Source: Alphaproteobacteria bacterium
GTDB taxonomy: Bacteria > Pseudomonadota > Alphaproteobacteria > UBA8366 > JADFVY01
Assembly (NCBI GenBank): GCA_029881615.1
Contig: JAOUMF010000120.1
Span: 1 to 6,764, forward strand
Direction of reading: 5' to 3'
Length of the DNA: 6,764 nt
Part shown: positions 6,559 through 6,764 of the stretch, in pieces
Position numbering within the stretch: position 1 is the first letter of the stretch
Layout of the letters: the number at the start of each line of letters is the position of its first letter
Notes under the pieces: model-generated
Database searches by the model: none
Told to the model about the DNA's origin: nothing
Seen by the model: the letters and a program-made list of their open reading frames with translations, nothing else
Translations under genes and position numbers: made by a program

Positions 6559-6579
6559 AAAATATGCCGCGCTTATTTT
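6559..6579. terminator. Weak AT-rich palindrome between convergent genes, possible bidirectional terminator
   Basis: AAAATA (6559-6564) and TATTTT (6574-6579) are perfect inverted repeats around a GC-rich nine-base centre in which GC/GC may add two pairs. The position between two convergent stop codons, with a T run on each strand, suits a bidirectional terminator. The stem is short and mostly A-T, and its right arm overlaps the last codons of the minus-strand gene, so the call is tentative. Confidence 0.3.
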
Positions 6580-6764
6580 AGTGGCGAGAACGCTGCGGGG
6601 GTGAGGAAACAGCTCTCCTGATGGGCAAGATATTGCAGGATCGTGGGCACGAAGGCTTGCCACTCGGTATCCTGCGCCAGCTTTGCCCGCTGCGCCTGGC
6701 GGTGGCCGTAATCGTCGTAAGCCCAGATAAACACGACTTCGTTCAAGGTGCCGGACTCACTTTG
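6573..6764 (-). CDS. NIPSNAP-family protein, C-terminal 63 residues (5'-truncated by window edge)
   Basis: Reading the minus strand from the right edge gives 63 residues ending at a TAA stop (complement of 6573-6575). The stretch LNEVVFIWAYDDYGHR, followed by a basic RAKLAQDTEWQAFVP segment and a tail ending in LTPAAFSPLK, matches the C-terminus of NIPSNAP-family proteins. These are small ferredoxin-like alpha/beta-barrel proteins whose molecular role in bacteria is poorly defined. The typical form of the core is EVVHxWAYxDxxHR, so phenylalanine stands where histidine is common. The start lies beyond the window. The gene faces the sugar-acid operon tail-to-tail with 18 bases between stops, so it is a separate transcription unit and need not share the operon's function. 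Confidence 0.8.
   Translation of the reverse strand, partial: QSESGTLNEVVFIWAYDDYGHRQAQRAKLAQDTEWQAFVPTILQYLAHQESCFLTPAAFSPLK

Noticed and set aside
1..6764. CRISPR array, tRNA, insertion sequence or direct repeats
   Set aside because: Reading both strands by eye I saw no regularly spaced repeats, tRNA-like cloverleaf, transposase or terminal inverted repeats; almost every base is in a coding region.

Overview
The window is a GC-rich, tightly packed stretch of bacterial chromosome, most likely from an alphaproteobacterium or another proteobacterium. That call rests on strong G/C preference at third codon positions, overlapping or near-overlapping genes, and the characteristic set of sugar-acid enzymes. 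No rRNA, tRNA, CRISPR array, transposase or integrase is visible.

Layout: positions 2-6554 are one co-directional (+ strand) run of seven genes with gaps of only 4-24 bases, so almost certainly one operon whose promoter lies upstream of the window. In order they are: (1) the C-terminal part of a UxaA-family (altronate/galactarate-type) sugar-acid dehydratase; (2) a 395-aa fumarylacetoacetate hydrolase (FAH)-fold protein of the 2-keto-3-deoxypentonate dehydratase (XylX-like) type; (3) a 2-oxoglutarate semialdehyde dehydrogenase; (4) a short-chain dehydrogenase of the 2-keto-3-deoxy-L-fuconate/L-rhamnonate 4-dehydrogenase type, strikingly like human DHRS6/BDH2; (5) a 281-aa FAH-family 2,4-diketo-3-deoxyaldonate hydrolase; (6) a beta-hydroxyacid dehydrogenase with an atypical substrate-binding motif; (7) a 2-keto-3-deoxygluconate kinase. 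Converging on the operon from the right edge (- strand, 6764-6573) is the C-terminus of a NIPSNAP-family protein. Only 18 bases separate the two stop codons, and they hold a weak AT-rich palindrome.

How the genes fit together: all seven operon genes can be read as handling 2-keto-3-deoxy sugar acids (KD-acids). A UxaA-type dehydratase would make a KD-acid. It could then leave by three routes encoded side by side: (a) dehydration and oxidation to 2-oxoglutarate (genes 2 and 3, the lower half of the Weimberg-type pathway); (b) C4 oxidation and hydrolytic cleavage to pyruvate plus lactate or glycolate (genes 4 and 5); (c) phosphorylation to 2-keto-3-deoxy-6-phosphogluconate (gene 7), feeding an Entner-Doudoroff aldolase not present here. 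Gene 6 may reduce a small aldehyde by-product or oxidise a hydroxyacid. The presence of all three exits in one operon is the most noteworthy feature. Exact substrates cannot be fixed from sequence alone.
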